Source: Bacteroidia bacterium
GTDB taxonomy: Bacteria > Bacteroidota > Bacteroidia > Cytophagales > JAAEPT01
Assembly: GCA_030431525.1 (NCBI GenBank)
Contig: JAUIJC010000028.1
Location: 1-64,000 of the forward strand
Length of the DNA: 64,000 bases
Direction: 5' to 3'
Numbering within the stretch: position 1 is the stretch's first letter; the number at the start of each line of letters is the position of its first letter. Below are positions 1 to 8,073 of the stretch, piece by piece. Both the position numbers and the translations under genes were made by a program. Below the pieces are notes generated by a model. That model made no database searches and was not told the origin of the DNA. It worked only from the letters and a program-made list of their open reading frames with translations.

Positions 1-1
1 C

Positions 2-1444
2 TTCTTCTCGAAATACATCGAGGAACTCCGCAAAGGCCTGACAAAAAGCGAGGCCATCCGCACCACCATCAACGAAGTGGGCAAGGCTACCTTCCTAACC
101 TCGGTCACCACCGCCATCGGCTTTTTCACGCTCTACTTTATCGACATCAAGCCGATTCGCGAATTCGGGCTTTACTGTGGTCTGGGCGTATTATTCGCCT
201 TCATCATCACCATCCTATTACTTCCCCCACTGCTCAATTATTTGCCAAAGCCATCGCTGTTTTCCGTGTCCAAATCGGACCGTTTCTGGAACCGCATTTT
301 GCTGAAATCCTTGCAGACGGTTTTTGTCCGCCGAAAAGCGATTCTCGTAGGCTTTTTGGCCATCAGCGTATTAGCCATTGGAGGCATCAGCCAAATCCAA
401 ATCAACACCAAGCTGATTGACGACCTGCGCGACGACGACCCGATGAAGATTGATTTCGTCTTCTTCGAAGAAAACTTCTCTGGCGCCCGACCATTCGAAT
501 TGGCGCTCACCCTTCCCCACAGCAAAAGCTCCTTTTTCGAGGATTCCGTCCTACATGAATTGGGCAAACTCGACCACTTCCTCCACGAAACCTACGGGGT
601 GAAAAGCCTGATGGGGCCCGCCACCATGGCCAAAGGACTGAACCAAGCCCTCAATGGCGGAATGCCCGAATATTTCCAGATTCCGGAAAACAAACGCGAC
701 CTGAAACAAACGCAACGCTACCTCCACAAAGGGCGCAACCGCGACGAGTACAAGCTGTTCATCAACGACAGCCTGCACATCGGGCGCATCTCTGGGAAAA
801 TCCCCGACTGGGGAAGCCAGATTATTCAATGGAAAAACATTGCCCTGCAAGACTTTATCGACCAAGAGCTGGACCCCAACCAACTTCAAGTCCGCATCAC
901 GGGGAGCGCCCTCCTCATCGACGAAAACAACGAGGACTTGGCCAGCAACATGATTCTCGGTTTGGTCATCGCCTTCGGCATCATCGCCCTCATCATGGGC
1001 GGGCTGTTCCGCTCCCTCAAAATGATTTTCATTGCGCTGATGCCCAACGTCATTCCCCTGTGCATCTTGGGAGGCATCCTCGGCTTCGGCCACATCGACC
1101 TCAAACTCAGCACCTCCATCATCTTCACCGTGGCCTTCGGCATCGCCGTGGACGACACCATCCACTTTATGAGCCGTTACCGCATGGAGCGCAACTTGGG
1201 CAAAAGCCCCCTCTACGCCATCAAACGGAGCTTTATCTCCACCGGAAAGGCCCTTATCATCACCTCATTCATCCTCTCCTCCGGCTTTATGAGCCTGATG
1301 CTCTCCAGCTTTATGGGCACCTTCTACACAGGCCTTTTCATCAGCCTCACACTGTTCTTCGCCTTGATTTCCGATTTGACCTTGTTGCCTGTGCTGTTGT
1401 TGTATTTTGAGAAAAGTGAGGGAAGAGTAAGGATGAAGGGGTGA
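2..1444 (+). CDS. RND/MMPL-family exporter, C-terminal part (5' truncated)
   Basis: The reading frame is open from position 2, before any start codon, so about 480 C-terminal residues of a larger protein are visible and the N-terminus lies left of the window. It starts inside the first membrane bundle (a motif like EVGKATFLTSVTTAIGF, typical of MMPL/SSD domains). There follow a soluble porter region and a second bundle of about five helices with the FGIAVDDTIHFMSRYR segment characteristic of the family. Known members are proton-driven inner-membrane exporters of lipids, hopanoids or other hydrophobic compounds. The substrate cannot be read from this part. A GTG at 77 could be mistaken for a start, but it lies within the conserved domain. 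The next gene is an unrelated orphan 30 bp downstream. Confidence 0.9.
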   Translation, partial: FFSKYIEELRKGLTKSEAIRTTINEVGKATFLTSVTTAIGFFTLYFIDIKPIREFGLYCGLGVLFAFIITILLLPPLLNYLPKPSLFSVSKSDRFWNRILLKSLQTVFVRRKAILVGFLAISVLAIGGISQIQINTKLIDDLRDDDPMKIDFVFFEENFSGARPFELALTLPHSKSSFFEDSVLHELGKLDHFLHETYGVKSLMGPATMAKGLNQALNGGMPEYFQIPENKRDLKQTQRYLHKGRNRDEYKLFINDSLHIGRISGKIPDWGSQIIQWKNIALQDFIDQELDPNQLQVRITGSALLIDENNEDLASNMILGLVIAFGIIALIMGGLFRSLKMIFIALMPNVIPLCILGGILGFGHIDLKLSTSIIFTVAFGIAVDDTIHFMSRYRMERNLGKSPLYAIKRSFISTGKALIITSFILSSGFMSLMLSSFMGTFYTGLFISLTLFFALISDLTLLPVLLLYFEKSEGRVRMKG

Positions 1445-1474
1445 AATACCACAACTACTATTTAAGAAAATGAT

Positions 1475-1867
1475 ATGCTGTTTTTTGATTCACCAACCCT
1501 TGAAAAACTAAAAAGTCCCAAAGCAAAAATTGGCGATAAACTTTTCCTTATTGCCAGATACATTGAAGAGAAATACCAGTTTATCAATCAACCAAATCAC
1601 TGGGAAGATGTTTTTGATTCAATGGATGATTTGGATAAAATATTTTACAAGACATGGCTTTGGATGTGCTATGCAGAATGGGAAAACTTAGATCAGCCTA
1701 TAGAAGAATTCGACAAGGTGTTTGGCATTGAAGAACGAGAAAGGCTTGTTATTTATCTAAAATCCAGAAATGATGAACTGGGTGATTTGGAAACATTTTA
1801 CACATTAGATGGCGAAGCAGGAAAAAAACTGTTGAGTTGGGCAATGGAGAATTTTAATATTGAATAA
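1475..1867 (+). CDS. Hypothetical protein, 130 aa
   Basis: A small acidic soluble protein with no signal peptide or membrane segment that I do not recognise. It is rich in aromatic and acidic residues (WEDVFDSMDDLDKIFY, ETFYTLDGEAGKKLLSWAMENF) and looks all-helical. Size, acidity and position in an orphan stretch resemble immunity proteins of polymorphic toxin systems, but no toxin is visible, so that is only a guess. Base composition is more AT-rich than the exporter before it, suggesting acquisition. The ATG at 1475 is the first in frame. A hairpin (1881-1903) lies 13 bp after the stop. Confidence 0.7.
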   Translation: MLFFDSPTLEKLKSPKAKIGDKLFLIARYIEEKYQFINQPNHWEDVFDSMDDLDKIFYKTWLWMCYAEWENLDQPIEEFDKVFGIEERERLVIYLKSRNDELGDLETFYTLDGEAGKKLLSWAMENFNIE

Positions 1868-1880
1868 AAAATGACCTACT

Positions 1881-1903
1881 CGGGCGCTTTTGAAAAGCGT
1901 CCG
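1881..1903 (+). terminator. Hairpin downstream of the 130-aa orphan gene
   Basis: Eleven-base arms (1881-1891 and 1893-1903) are complementary apart from one G-T position, and their inner parts are T and A runs. It sits 13 bp after the stop codon at 1867, so it may end that transcript. Its left arm is also the first part of the repeat that recurs at 2754, where the right arm is missing. Confidence 0.45.
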
Positions 1904-1930
1904 AAACCGTCCACAACATTTCCAATGTCA

Positions 1931-1962
1931 AAACAGCTTAGGCCAAGGCATTACAAATACTA
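1931..1962 (+). repeat. 3' repeat copy A (32 bp)
   Basis: This 32-bp stretch matches 2772-2803 at 28 of 32 positions (core GCCAAGGCATT). Each copy is preceded by the same 13-base string CGGGCGCTTTTGA, at 1881-1893 here and at 2754-2766 for the second copy. The two copies lie just before and just after the putative metallopeptidase gene. Confidence 0.75.
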
Positions 1963-1974
1963 AGAGTTCTTATA

Positions 1975-2739
1975 ATGCACAATCCTACAAGAAGAAATAG
2001 AAATATAGGAACTAAAAAACAGGGGCATGGAAAGGATAATGAACTCACGATTCCACAACCTTGCATTCCACTAAAGCATTTTTTTGAACGAATTGATAAT
2101 TACAAAAAAGAAAAGCGAGTCATTAATGACCATGAATTCCTTTTTGTAATCGAACCACCCAGACAATCTTCAGCCCACGCTTGTACGGTTAACGACATTG
2201 CCAAAATAATAAGTCACATTCCACCCAAAGATTATGGAGAATTAGAGCTGATTATTCTAAGGCAACCAAAAAGGAAAGAAGAAACCCTTTCCCCTGTTTG
2301 GGGCAGAATAATCTACAATTTCGAATTTGAGGGGAAGTTTCAGCCAGCGATAATCATTGAAGCTGTTGATTACTCAAATTACTTGAAATGGTCAAAAAAG
2401 CTTTCACCTGATGATCAACAGGAATTAGACAGATTGCGCAACGACGGACACAAAATTGTGGAAGACAAACGACATTTCAAGGCTGAATACAAGATTGAAA
2501 ATGTAAGGCAGACACAACTATACCGAACATTACCTCATGAATTCGGGCATTATGTGCATTACTTGGAATTTGTAGAACGGGCGGGAACAGAGGATGAAGA
2601 ATTCGAAGAATGGGAAATACGAAACGACAATTATTTCAAACTGTCAAAAGCAGACAAGGAAAAATTTGCTCACAATTATGCTGACAATTTGAAAAATGAC
2701 CTGATTGAAAAAGGAATCATTCCATTTGATAGCATTTAA
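1975..2739 (+). CDS. Putative HEXXH zinc metallopeptidase, 254 aa
   Basis: No named family is recognised over the full length, but residues 188-192 read HEFGH followed by YVHYLEF, a zincin active-site helix. Glu229, in a helix EKFAHNYADNL about 40 residues later, is placed as the third zinc ligand of gluzincins. The N-terminal half is basic and then beta-rich, with no signal peptide or membrane helix, so the protein is probably cytoplasmic or exported by another route. The gene is AT-rich and is flanked by the two copies of a repeat, as if it were a cassette or a detached toxin/effector domain. That is inference; only the motif is seen. ATG at 1975 directly follows repeat copy A. Confidence 0.65.
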   Translation: MHNPTRRNRNIGTKKQGHGKDNELTIPQPCIPLKHFFERIDNYKKEKRVINDHEFLFVIEPPRQSSAHACTVNDIAKIISHIPPKDYGELELIILRQPKRKEETLSPVWGRIIYNFEFEGKFQPAIIIEAVDYSNYLKWSKKLSPDDQQELDRLRNDGHKIVEDKRHFKAEYKIENVRQTQLYRTLPHEFGHYVHYLEFVERAGTEDEEFEEWEIRNDNYFKLSKADKEKFAHNYADNLKNDLIEKGIIPFDSI

Positions 2740-2753
2740 TAGATGCCCCTACG

Positions 2754-2803
2754 CGGGCGCTTTTGATGTATAAACAGCCTAAGCCAAGGCATTCCAAATG
2801 CTA
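2754..2803 (+). repeat. 3' repeat copy B
   Basis: Contains CGGGCGCTTTTGA (2754-2766), identical to 1881-1893, and the 32-bp unit at 2772-2803 that matches 1931-1962. Copy B lacks the roughly 37 bases that separate the two parts in copy A, so either A carries an insertion or B a deletion. A perfect 6-bp inverted repeat (2818-2832) follows. No convincing gene lies between here and 3031. Confidence 0.75.
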
Positions 2804-3030
2804 TGAACAGTTTCGAACGCGACACAGTCGCGCCCGAGCACACTGGGCTGTTCATCGTTTATATAAGAGCAGGAAAACACAAACCCCCATTCCACTCAAG
2901 CCACCACGGCCCGAACGGAATGGGGCATTATTTTGTATAGGGAAGGTTGAATACCGCCGTGAAAGGCTCAGGCGGAAACCAGACGACAAAAATCGTTAGT
3001 TTGGGACATCAGAAACCATCCCTTGAATGT

Positions 3031-4017
3031 ATGCGATACACTTTTACGCTATTCATATCCCTCCTTCTTCTATCCTCCTGTTTCAAAAACAAGAAGTCCG
3101 CAAGCGCTACGGAAACAAGCCCTGTTATGGACACGGTAGTTGTGCATGACACTGTCGCAGTTTCCACCGATGGCTTGGTTATAAGGAAGGACCTACCCAC
3201 TCCTGACTTTACTGTTTTGAAGGGCGAGCCCTATTTCTCAACCGAAAGGGCAAAAATCAAACTGGAAAAGGGACGGAATGAAATGATTCTCAAATTCTCG
3301 ATTCTCCTTCCCGACACCTTCGCCATTCCCAAAGTAGAGCGAAATACCTTTGGCAAGGTTGATATGGGGGATCACTTAATGACTACCCTCACCCTTCGTT
3401 ACCAAGGAAAAAAAGTGAGTACGGTTTCCATCCAAAAGCTGGCTCCCAAAAAAGGACGACGACGTAGCTTTTCCTTTAAGCTTACCCCTAAAGATTTTCA
3501 TCAAATTACTGAGGGTGAAACCACCTTAAGGATAGATCTACAAGGAGAGTACTGCACATTTTTCGGTGACCCATCGGGGATTATCCCCTTTGATCTTGCT
3601 ATTGAGACGGCATTCAAAGTGGAGCCCATTTATAAAACAAAACTTTCCTTCAAACGATTGGTCCTCAACACGGAAGAAACAGCTCGCAGGCTGGGGACTC
3701 CTGACCCCTTTAGTAGTTATCCTGAGGCTTGTATAAAAGTGCTTTACAAGGATGAGAAAGCACTTTATGGGTACACGAAAAATAACTACACCCTCCAAAA
3801 AAACATTAACGAATACCTCTACCACAACTCCCCATTGGACACCATCCGCATTTGTGCCATGGACGCGGACTACTTCTTGAATCAAGACGACCTCATTAGC
3901 GACACGCTTTTGACAATCCAATCCATTGAGGGCAGGAGAAGAAAACCCCTGAAATTCTCATCGGTGGATGAACTGAAGTTTTCTGCTAAAACGATGGGGC
4001 AGGTGAACAAACTGTAG
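3031..4017 (+). CDS. Putative lipoprotein, 328 aa
   Basis: The start at 3031 gives a clean lipoprotein signal: MRYTFTLFISLLLLSSC, with Cys about residue 17 as lipidation site, followed by a charged spacer. An upstream in-frame start at 2947 would bury this signal and is rejected. The mature part is beta-rich and Lys/Thr-rich with no recognised domain. It probably faces the periplasm from the inner or outer membrane. A strong bidirectional hairpin follows (4037-4089) before the convergent gene. Confidence 0.75.
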   Translation: MRYTFTLFISLLLLSSCFKNKKSASATETSPVMDTVVVHDTVAVSTDGLVIRKDLPTPDFTVLKGEPYFSTERAKIKLEKGRNEMILKFSILLPDTFAIPKVERNTFGKVDMGDHLMTTLTLRYQGKKVSTVSIQKLAPKKGRRRSFSFKLTPKDFHQITEGETTLRIDLQGEYCTFFGDPSGIIPFDLAIETAFKVEPIYKTKLSFKRLVLNTEETARRLGTPDPFSSYPEACIKVLYKDEKALYGYTKNNYTLQKNINEYLYHNSPLDTIRICAMDADYFLNQDDLISDTLLTIQSIEGRRRKPLKFSSVDELKFSAKTMGQVNKL

Positions 4018-4036
4018 GTTGTAGACTTTTTGGAAT

Positions 4037-4089
4037 AAAAAATCCCATCTCACTCAAGGTTTTGAATCTTGGGTGGGATGGGATTTTTT
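4037..4089. terminator. Bidirectional intrinsic terminator between convergent genes
   Basis: Arms 4037-4049 and 4077-4089 are perfectly complementary over 13 bases, with A6 at the left end and T6 at the right. Further pairing extends the stem inward (CTCAAG with CTTGGG). It can terminate the lipoprotein gene on the plus strand and the 4141-4914 gene on the minus strand. Confidence 0.85.
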
Positions 4090-4140
4090 GTTTTGAAATA
4101 AGGTATTTAGGACTTGATAGTTGATCCAATCATGTCGAAC

Positions 4141-4914
4141 TCAATTATTGATCAATCTCTCAACAAGGGAAAAAACATGTTTTTCAAAAACCCTAAAATT
4201 CCTATTCCCACAAATCTCATTCCCTCCATAAAATTCACCAGACTTACCACCATCATACCAAAAAGTAACTTTGACAATGGGGTTATAACATGAAGAAACA
4301 GCAGGAGGCTCTTCTACATGAAAATGAGAAAAGTCAGACATAGACAGGTAAGACATGATACTGTCAGACTCTTTATAATAATTATCTGAAAAAATAGTGG
4401 TATCCCCATCACAGAAGTATACCCTATCACGAGTTAAACCAAACTCAAACAACTCTGGACCACCTGAATTTGCCAATTCAATAAAACGGATACTATCTAT
4501 CTGTGAAGTGGTTTTATTGGAATAATGAGTAATAAACTCTCCGTTAAAATAAACCACTGAATCATAGAGACATGGATTACTTCTCACATTAAATAACCTA
4601 TCATCAAGTTTTTCCGCAAAGACAGAATAGTAGTGATACCTGTCCACGGCTTGACAACTAAAACCTGAATCTGTGTTAACAAGAGCAACCAAAGAATATT
4701 CAAACCTTGCAGTATCATATACCGTTGCCAGATAGTCTTTGGAGCCATTCACATCAAGATCCATTTCTACAACCTTAGAAACTGAATCTTCATAAAGGAC
4801 AAAGTACTCTCCCTCTTCACATTTCGTCACTTCTGCATTCATATCCACCTTATTCTTAAGGGATGAGCATGAAGAAACTACCATTAACAAGAGGACTATA
4901 AATCTGATATTCAT
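4141..4914 (-). CDS. Putative lipoprotein, 257 aa
   Basis: The N-terminus MNIRFIVLLLMVVSSCSS is a type II signal with lipobox VSSC (Cys about residue 16). The mature protein is acidic with many Tyr, Ser and Asp residues and several short beta-strand-like stretches. I recognise no domain. It is AT-rich compared with the conserved genes of the window and begins a minus-strand series of orphan genes (4141-6000). Confidence 0.7.
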   Translation of the reverse strand: MNIRFIVLLLMVVSSCSSLKNKVDMNAEVTKCEEGEYFVLYEDSVSKVVEMDLDVNGSKDYLATVYDTARFEYSLVALVNTDSGFSCQAVDRYHYYSVFAEKLDDRLFNVRSNPCLYDSVVYFNGEFITHYSNKTTSQIDSIRFIELANSGGPELFEFGLTRDRVYFCDGDTTIFSDNYYKESDSIMSYLSMSDFSHFHVEEPPAVSSCYNPIVKVTFWYDGGKSGEFYGGNEICGNRNFRVFEKHVFSLVERLINN

Positions 4915-4934
4915 ATAGTTTTTAATCTAGTTTA

Positions 4935-4962
4935 GCGCAAGAGGATACTTGCGCCAGTGCAG
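4935..4962. repeat. REP-like palindrome, copy 1
   Basis: A GCGCAAG...CTTGCGC imperfect palindrome followed by the tail CAGTGCAG. The same core and tail recur at 5539-5567, and the core occurs in inverted orientation at 5483-5503. Copy 1 lies a few bases beyond the stop of the small membrane-protein gene and copies 2 and 3 lie beyond its start, so the gene is bracketed. Confidence 0.75.
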
Positions 4963-4968
4963 TTTTGG

Positions 4969-5463
4969 CTAAACCGCTTCTCGTTTTTCCTTTTCTTTTA
5001 AGGCTTCCTCCAAATTATAGTTGATTTCTCCCCAAGCCTTCATTGGCAAGGCTTCCAAAAAGTTGGAAAGCTTCTTTTCATCCCATAAATCTATCCGACA
5101 GCTGATCACTACATCAAATCCACTTCGGATTTTCAAAACCTTTGGTCTTCGAAGAAGCGGTAATACATCAACTTTTAAGCAACCAAGGGGAATGACGGCC
5201 TTCTTCTTTTGGGAGAAAACAGCATACTGAAGAACTGCCTCTTCATTCTTGATTTCAAAACCTGAAATGAAAACCTTTTCAAGGCTTACCACCCTGAAAA
5301 GCCAAAAGAAAAGAGCGAATGTGAGAAAAAACACACTGGAAACATTCTCCTTGGAAAAGAACATCACTGTCGCCAAAACAAATAAGTATAGGAGCAAAGG
5401 AACATACATTCTCCTCCATACCCTATCCACAAAAGGCTTTGCCTTGGCGTTAATCAGAATCAT
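4969..5463 (-). CDS. Small membrane protein with PH-like beta domain, 164 aa
   Basis: Two closely spaced hydrophobic helices (about residues 20-65) are followed by a beta-rich cytoplasmic-type domain and a charged helical tail (EEALKEKEKREAV). This layout resembles bacterial PH-domain membrane proteins, but family membership is not certain. The ATG at 5463 is preferred to a TTG at 5478 and a GTG at 5475. The REP-like palindrome at 5483 would sit just upstream. Two other genes in the window (21365-21880, 61784-62239) have the same layout. Confidence 0.65.
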   Translation of the reverse strand: MILINAKAKPFVDRVWRRMYVPLLLYLFVLATVMFFSKENVSSVFFLTFALFFWLFRVVSLEKVFISGFEIKNEEAVLQYAVFSQKKKAVIPLGCLKVDVLPLLRRPKVLKIRSGFDVVISCRIDLWDEKKLSNFLEALPMKAWGEINYNLEEALKEKEKREAV

Positions 5464-5482
5464 TGTTTTTTTCACCAAACTA

Positions 5483-5503
5483 GCGCAAGCGTCTGCTTGT
5501 GTC
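5483..5503. repeat. REP-like palindrome, copy 2 (inverted)
   Basis: GCGCAAGCGTCTGCTTGTG is the reverse complement of the core of copy 3 with one or two changes. Together with copy 3 it forms an inverted pair separated by about 35 bp, the arrangement of a bacterial BIME. Confidence 0.75.
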
Positions 5504-5538
5504 CATGTTACATATGATTTTTTAGGTGAAAGAATTTA

Positions 5539-5567
5539 GGCACAAGCGGACGCTTGCGCCAGTGCAG
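5539..5567. repeat. REP-like palindrome, copy 3
   Basis: Core CACAAGCGGACGCTTGCG followed by the tail CAGTGCAG, identical in tail to copy 1. It lies 4 bp beyond the stop of the 5572-6000 gene on the minus strand. Confidence 0.75.
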
Positions 5568-5571
5568 AAAA

Positions 5572-6000
5572 TCACCAATCAATATCTTCCGTAAAGGGCT
5601 TCTCTCTGTACGTCAAAAAGTCTTGAACCTTTTTATAGGTCATCGAAGGTATGTTGAAACTCCATATGGCTGATTTGGAAGACCACGGATCAATCAAAAA
5701 CAAAACCTCATCCTCTGAAACCAGCTTTAACCTCATTACATGAGAAATCTCTTCACTAAATACGCTAACAACCTCACCACTATCTCTTTTCCACACATAA
5801 AGCCCATCTCCCCCAACGATACACCAGTTATTACTTTTGGGGATTATGGCACAAGTTGGATCTCCATAATGACTACCCATCTCAACTTTCTTCTTGGACC
5901 GTTTATCTACGAGAGTGGCATCTTCCCATTCCTTATATACAATGAATGATTCATTTTCATAAAGAATCACCAATGATTCGTTTTTAGGGAGAATAGCCAT
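5572..6000 (-). CDS. Hypothetical protein, 142 aa
   Basis: A soluble beta-rich protein with no signal peptide. Repeating short strands around Trp and Gly (WCIVGGDGLYVWKRDSG, AIWSFNIPSM) suggest blades of a small beta-propeller or a fragment of one. No family is recognised. It lies between the REP-like repeats and the SLC13 transporter on the same strand, separated from the transporter's stop by 46 bp. It is AT-rich and probably part of the same accessory stretch. Confidence 0.6.
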   Translation of the reverse strand: MAILPKNESLVILYENESFIVYKEWEDATLVDKRSKKKVEMGSHYGDPTCAIIPKSNNWCIVGGDGLYVWKRDSGEVVSVFSEEISHVMRLKLVSEDEVLFLIDPWSSKSAIWSFNIPSMTYKKVQDFLTYREKPFTEDIDW

Positions 6001-6046
6001 GATTTTTTCTGGGAAGTTGAACGTAAATCACGCTCAAAAAGCATCC

Positions 6047-7831
6047 TTAAAACTCATAAAACAGCGGAATCATCAAAGTCGCCAACAGCCAAAACAACAG
6101 GTTCAAGCCCAAGCCAACTTTGGTGAAATCACGGAAACGGTAACCTCCGGCACTATAAATCATGGTGTTGGTTTGATAACCCACTGGCGTCATAAAGCTT
6201 GCGGAAGCGCCCAAAGTGATGGCCACCAAAAACGGCGTTGGCGACATGCCCAACTGATGGGCTGTGGACAAGGCGATGGGTGCCAGCAAAGCGGCGCTGG
6301 CATTATTGGACATGATTTCTGTGAGCAGGGAGGTCAGCAAATAGAGCGCTGAAACAATGGCCACAGGTCCCCAAGGCCCGATGGTGCCCACTACTTGGTT
6401 GGCGATAAGGCCTGAAAGTCCGGTCTTTTCCATGGCGACGCCAAGGCTTAAAGCGCCCGCCAAAAGGAAGACCACCTTCCAATCCACCATATCGTAGAGT
6501 TCTTTGGCGGGGATACAACCCGTCAGAATCAAGATGGCTGATGCCACCAAGGTTCCGCCCAATACATTGAGGATGTTCAGTGCGGAAAGTGTGACTACAC
6601 CAATCAAACAGGCCATAACAATGGCGAAGTTTTTCCAGTTGATGGTTGTGTTTTGGTGCTCGGTGAGCAAGAGCAGGAAGGGCTGTTTTTGGAGACGGAC
6701 CTCTTCCTTAAGCTTGTCCAAACGGCTGTTTTTGATTTCAGCCAGCACGATGTCGCCCGCCTTTAGGGGCAGTTTCATAAGGCGGTCATGGATAATTTCC
6801 TCTCGGTGGCGAATCGCCAAGGGGATGCAACGATAACGTTGCCTGAAGTTCATTTCGTTGAGGGTTTTGCCCTCGAAACGTGAATTGGACGGGATAATGA
6901 CCTCGACCAAAGAGGTGTCCTTGGAACCGAAATGGTGGTTACTCACTTTGATGACGGGACGAAGATGGAACTGCAACTTGTCCTTGAGCTTTTGGAGGCG
7001 TTCGACATCGCAACGGACTTTGAGCACATCGCCGGCCTTTAACTTGAAATCGCCTGAGGGTACTGAAGTGACCTCCTGATTCCTGATGACTTCCAGCACG
7101 TCCATGCCGTACTCCCTTACTAAAGGGGCTTCTGAAATGGCTTTTCCAACGGAACGTGCTTCTTTGAACAGCTCGATTTCGGCGACATATTCATACAAAT
7201 CGTATCCGTCTTCCTTCCCTCCTTTCAGCTTGGGCAACAGCTTTTGCCCAACCAAAAGCATGTAGAGCATTCCCGCCCCCAAGAGCACCAAGCCCACGGG
7301 AGTCAGGGTAAACATGTCGAAGCCGACCTCTCCTTTTTGACGGGCAATGCCATCGACTAAAATGTTGGTTGAAGTTCCTATCAGCGTACACATTCCTCCA
7401 AAAATGGAGGCAAAGGAAAGAGGCATCAGCAACTTACTAGCGGGCAACTTAACCTCCTTGGCCACCTGCACGATGATGGGAATAAAAATCGCCACCACAG
7501 GCGTGTTGTTGATAAATGCCGAAACCACCGCCACCGAGGCCATCATGACGATCAGTCCGAGAATATTGCTTCGCCTAAAAACATTGGCGAACATGGCGCC
7601 CACCCTGACCAGCGCTCCTGTTTTGAGCAATGCGGCGCTCAGCAGAAACATAAACAGCACGGTGACAGTGGCGCTATTGCTAAATCCACCTACTGCCTCC
7701 TGCGGGCTAAGAATGCCTGTGGCCACCAACGCACCCATGAGCATGAGTGCCACAACGTCCACACGCACCCATTCGCTGATAAACAGCACGAGCGCTCCAA
7801 CAATGATGATGGCTAAAAGAATAGCTTCCAT
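6047..7831 (-). CDS. SLC13/DASS-type anion transporter with TrkA-C domains
   Basis: An inner-membrane carrier of 594 aa with about a dozen hydrophobic helices split into two halves by a soluble insert (about residues 200-390) holding two TrkA-C (RCK_C) domains. This is the architecture of the SLC13/CitT-like family annotated as sodium:dicarboxylate or sulfate transporters. Family signatures are visible: NNTPVVAIFIPI and GTSTNILVDG in the first half, NNASAALLAPIALSTA and GYQTNTMIY in the second. The substrate cannot be read; the RCK domains suggest gating by a nucleotide or other ligand. The ATG at 7831 is preferred over a TTG at 7861, which would add an unlikely polar leader. Confidence 0.9.
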   Translation of the reverse strand: MEAILLAIIIVGALVLFISEWVRVDVVALMLMGALVATGILSPQEAVGGFSNSATVTVLFMFLLSAALLKTGALVRVGAMFANVFRRSNILGLIVMMASVAVVSAFINNTPVVAIFIPIIVQVAKEVKLPASKLLMPLSFASIFGGMCTLIGTSTNILVDGIARQKGEVGFDMFTLTPVGLVLLGAGMLYMLLVGQKLLPKLKGGKEDGYDLYEYVAEIELFKEARSVGKAISEAPLVREYGMDVLEVIRNQEVTSVPSGDFKLKAGDVLKVRCDVERLQKLKDKLQFHLRPVIKVSNHHFGSKDTSLVEVIIPSNSRFEGKTLNEMNFRQRYRCIPLAIRHREEIIHDRLMKLPLKAGDIVLAEIKNSRLDKLKEEVRLQKQPFLLLLTEHQNTTINWKNFAIVMACLIGVVTLSALNILNVLGGTLVASAILILTGCIPAKELYDMVDWKVVFLLAGALSLGVAMEKTGLSGLIANQVVGTIGPWGPVAIVSALYLLTSLLTEIMSNNASAALLAPIALSTAHQLGMSPTPFLVAITLGASASFMTPVGYQTNTMIYSAGGYRFRDFTKVGLGLNLLFWLLATLMIPLFYEF

Positions 7832-7863
7832 TAGAGAGTTTCCTTGACAGGAGTTATTCAAAT

Positions 7864-7974
7864 ACCACAGAGGACACAGAGGAAGGGAGGTTAAGAGACA
7901 CCCATTCTCTACACAGGTTATATTTTTGAGTGTAAGGAGCCTCCTATTCTCCTTTCCTCTGCGTCCTCTGTGGT
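7864..7974. repeat. Long imperfect inverted repeat upstream of the SLC13 gene
   Basis: The arms at 7864-7886 and 7951-7974 (ACCACAGAGGAC...GTCCTCTGTGGT) are complementary over about 23 bases with one or two mismatches. They enclose a loop of about 64 bp with no gene. It lies between the SLC13 transporter and the Rrf2 gene, both on the minus strand. It could fold into a transcript hairpin but lacks a terminal T run, so it is listed as an intergenic palindrome and not a terminator. Confidence 0.8.
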
Positions 7975-8073
7975 TTTAAAACCCTATTGAGTAAAATCCT
8001 TTGTTCAGGACAAAGTTCTAAATCCCTATAATCTATATCAACTTAGTAGGGATTAAAAAGTATGTAATTAAAA

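Noticed and set aside
551-1165. 204-codon minus-strand frame within the MMPL gene
   Set aside because: Antisense shadow of a clearly coding region; Asp/Val/Glu-rich composition is typical of such shadows.
829-1410. 193-codon plus-strand frame rich in His and Pro inside the MMPL gene
   Set aside because: Another frame of the same gene; no recognisable domain and low-complexity composition.
2763-2999. 78-codon open frame on the plus strand
   Set aside because: It starts inside a DNA repeat, has an odd Arg/Pro/Lys composition, and overlaps the upstream region of the lipoprotein gene. No protein features.
7832-7861. TTG start of the SLC13 gene at 7861
   Set aside because: The ten extra polar residues precede the normal hydrophobic start; ATG 7831 fits the family.
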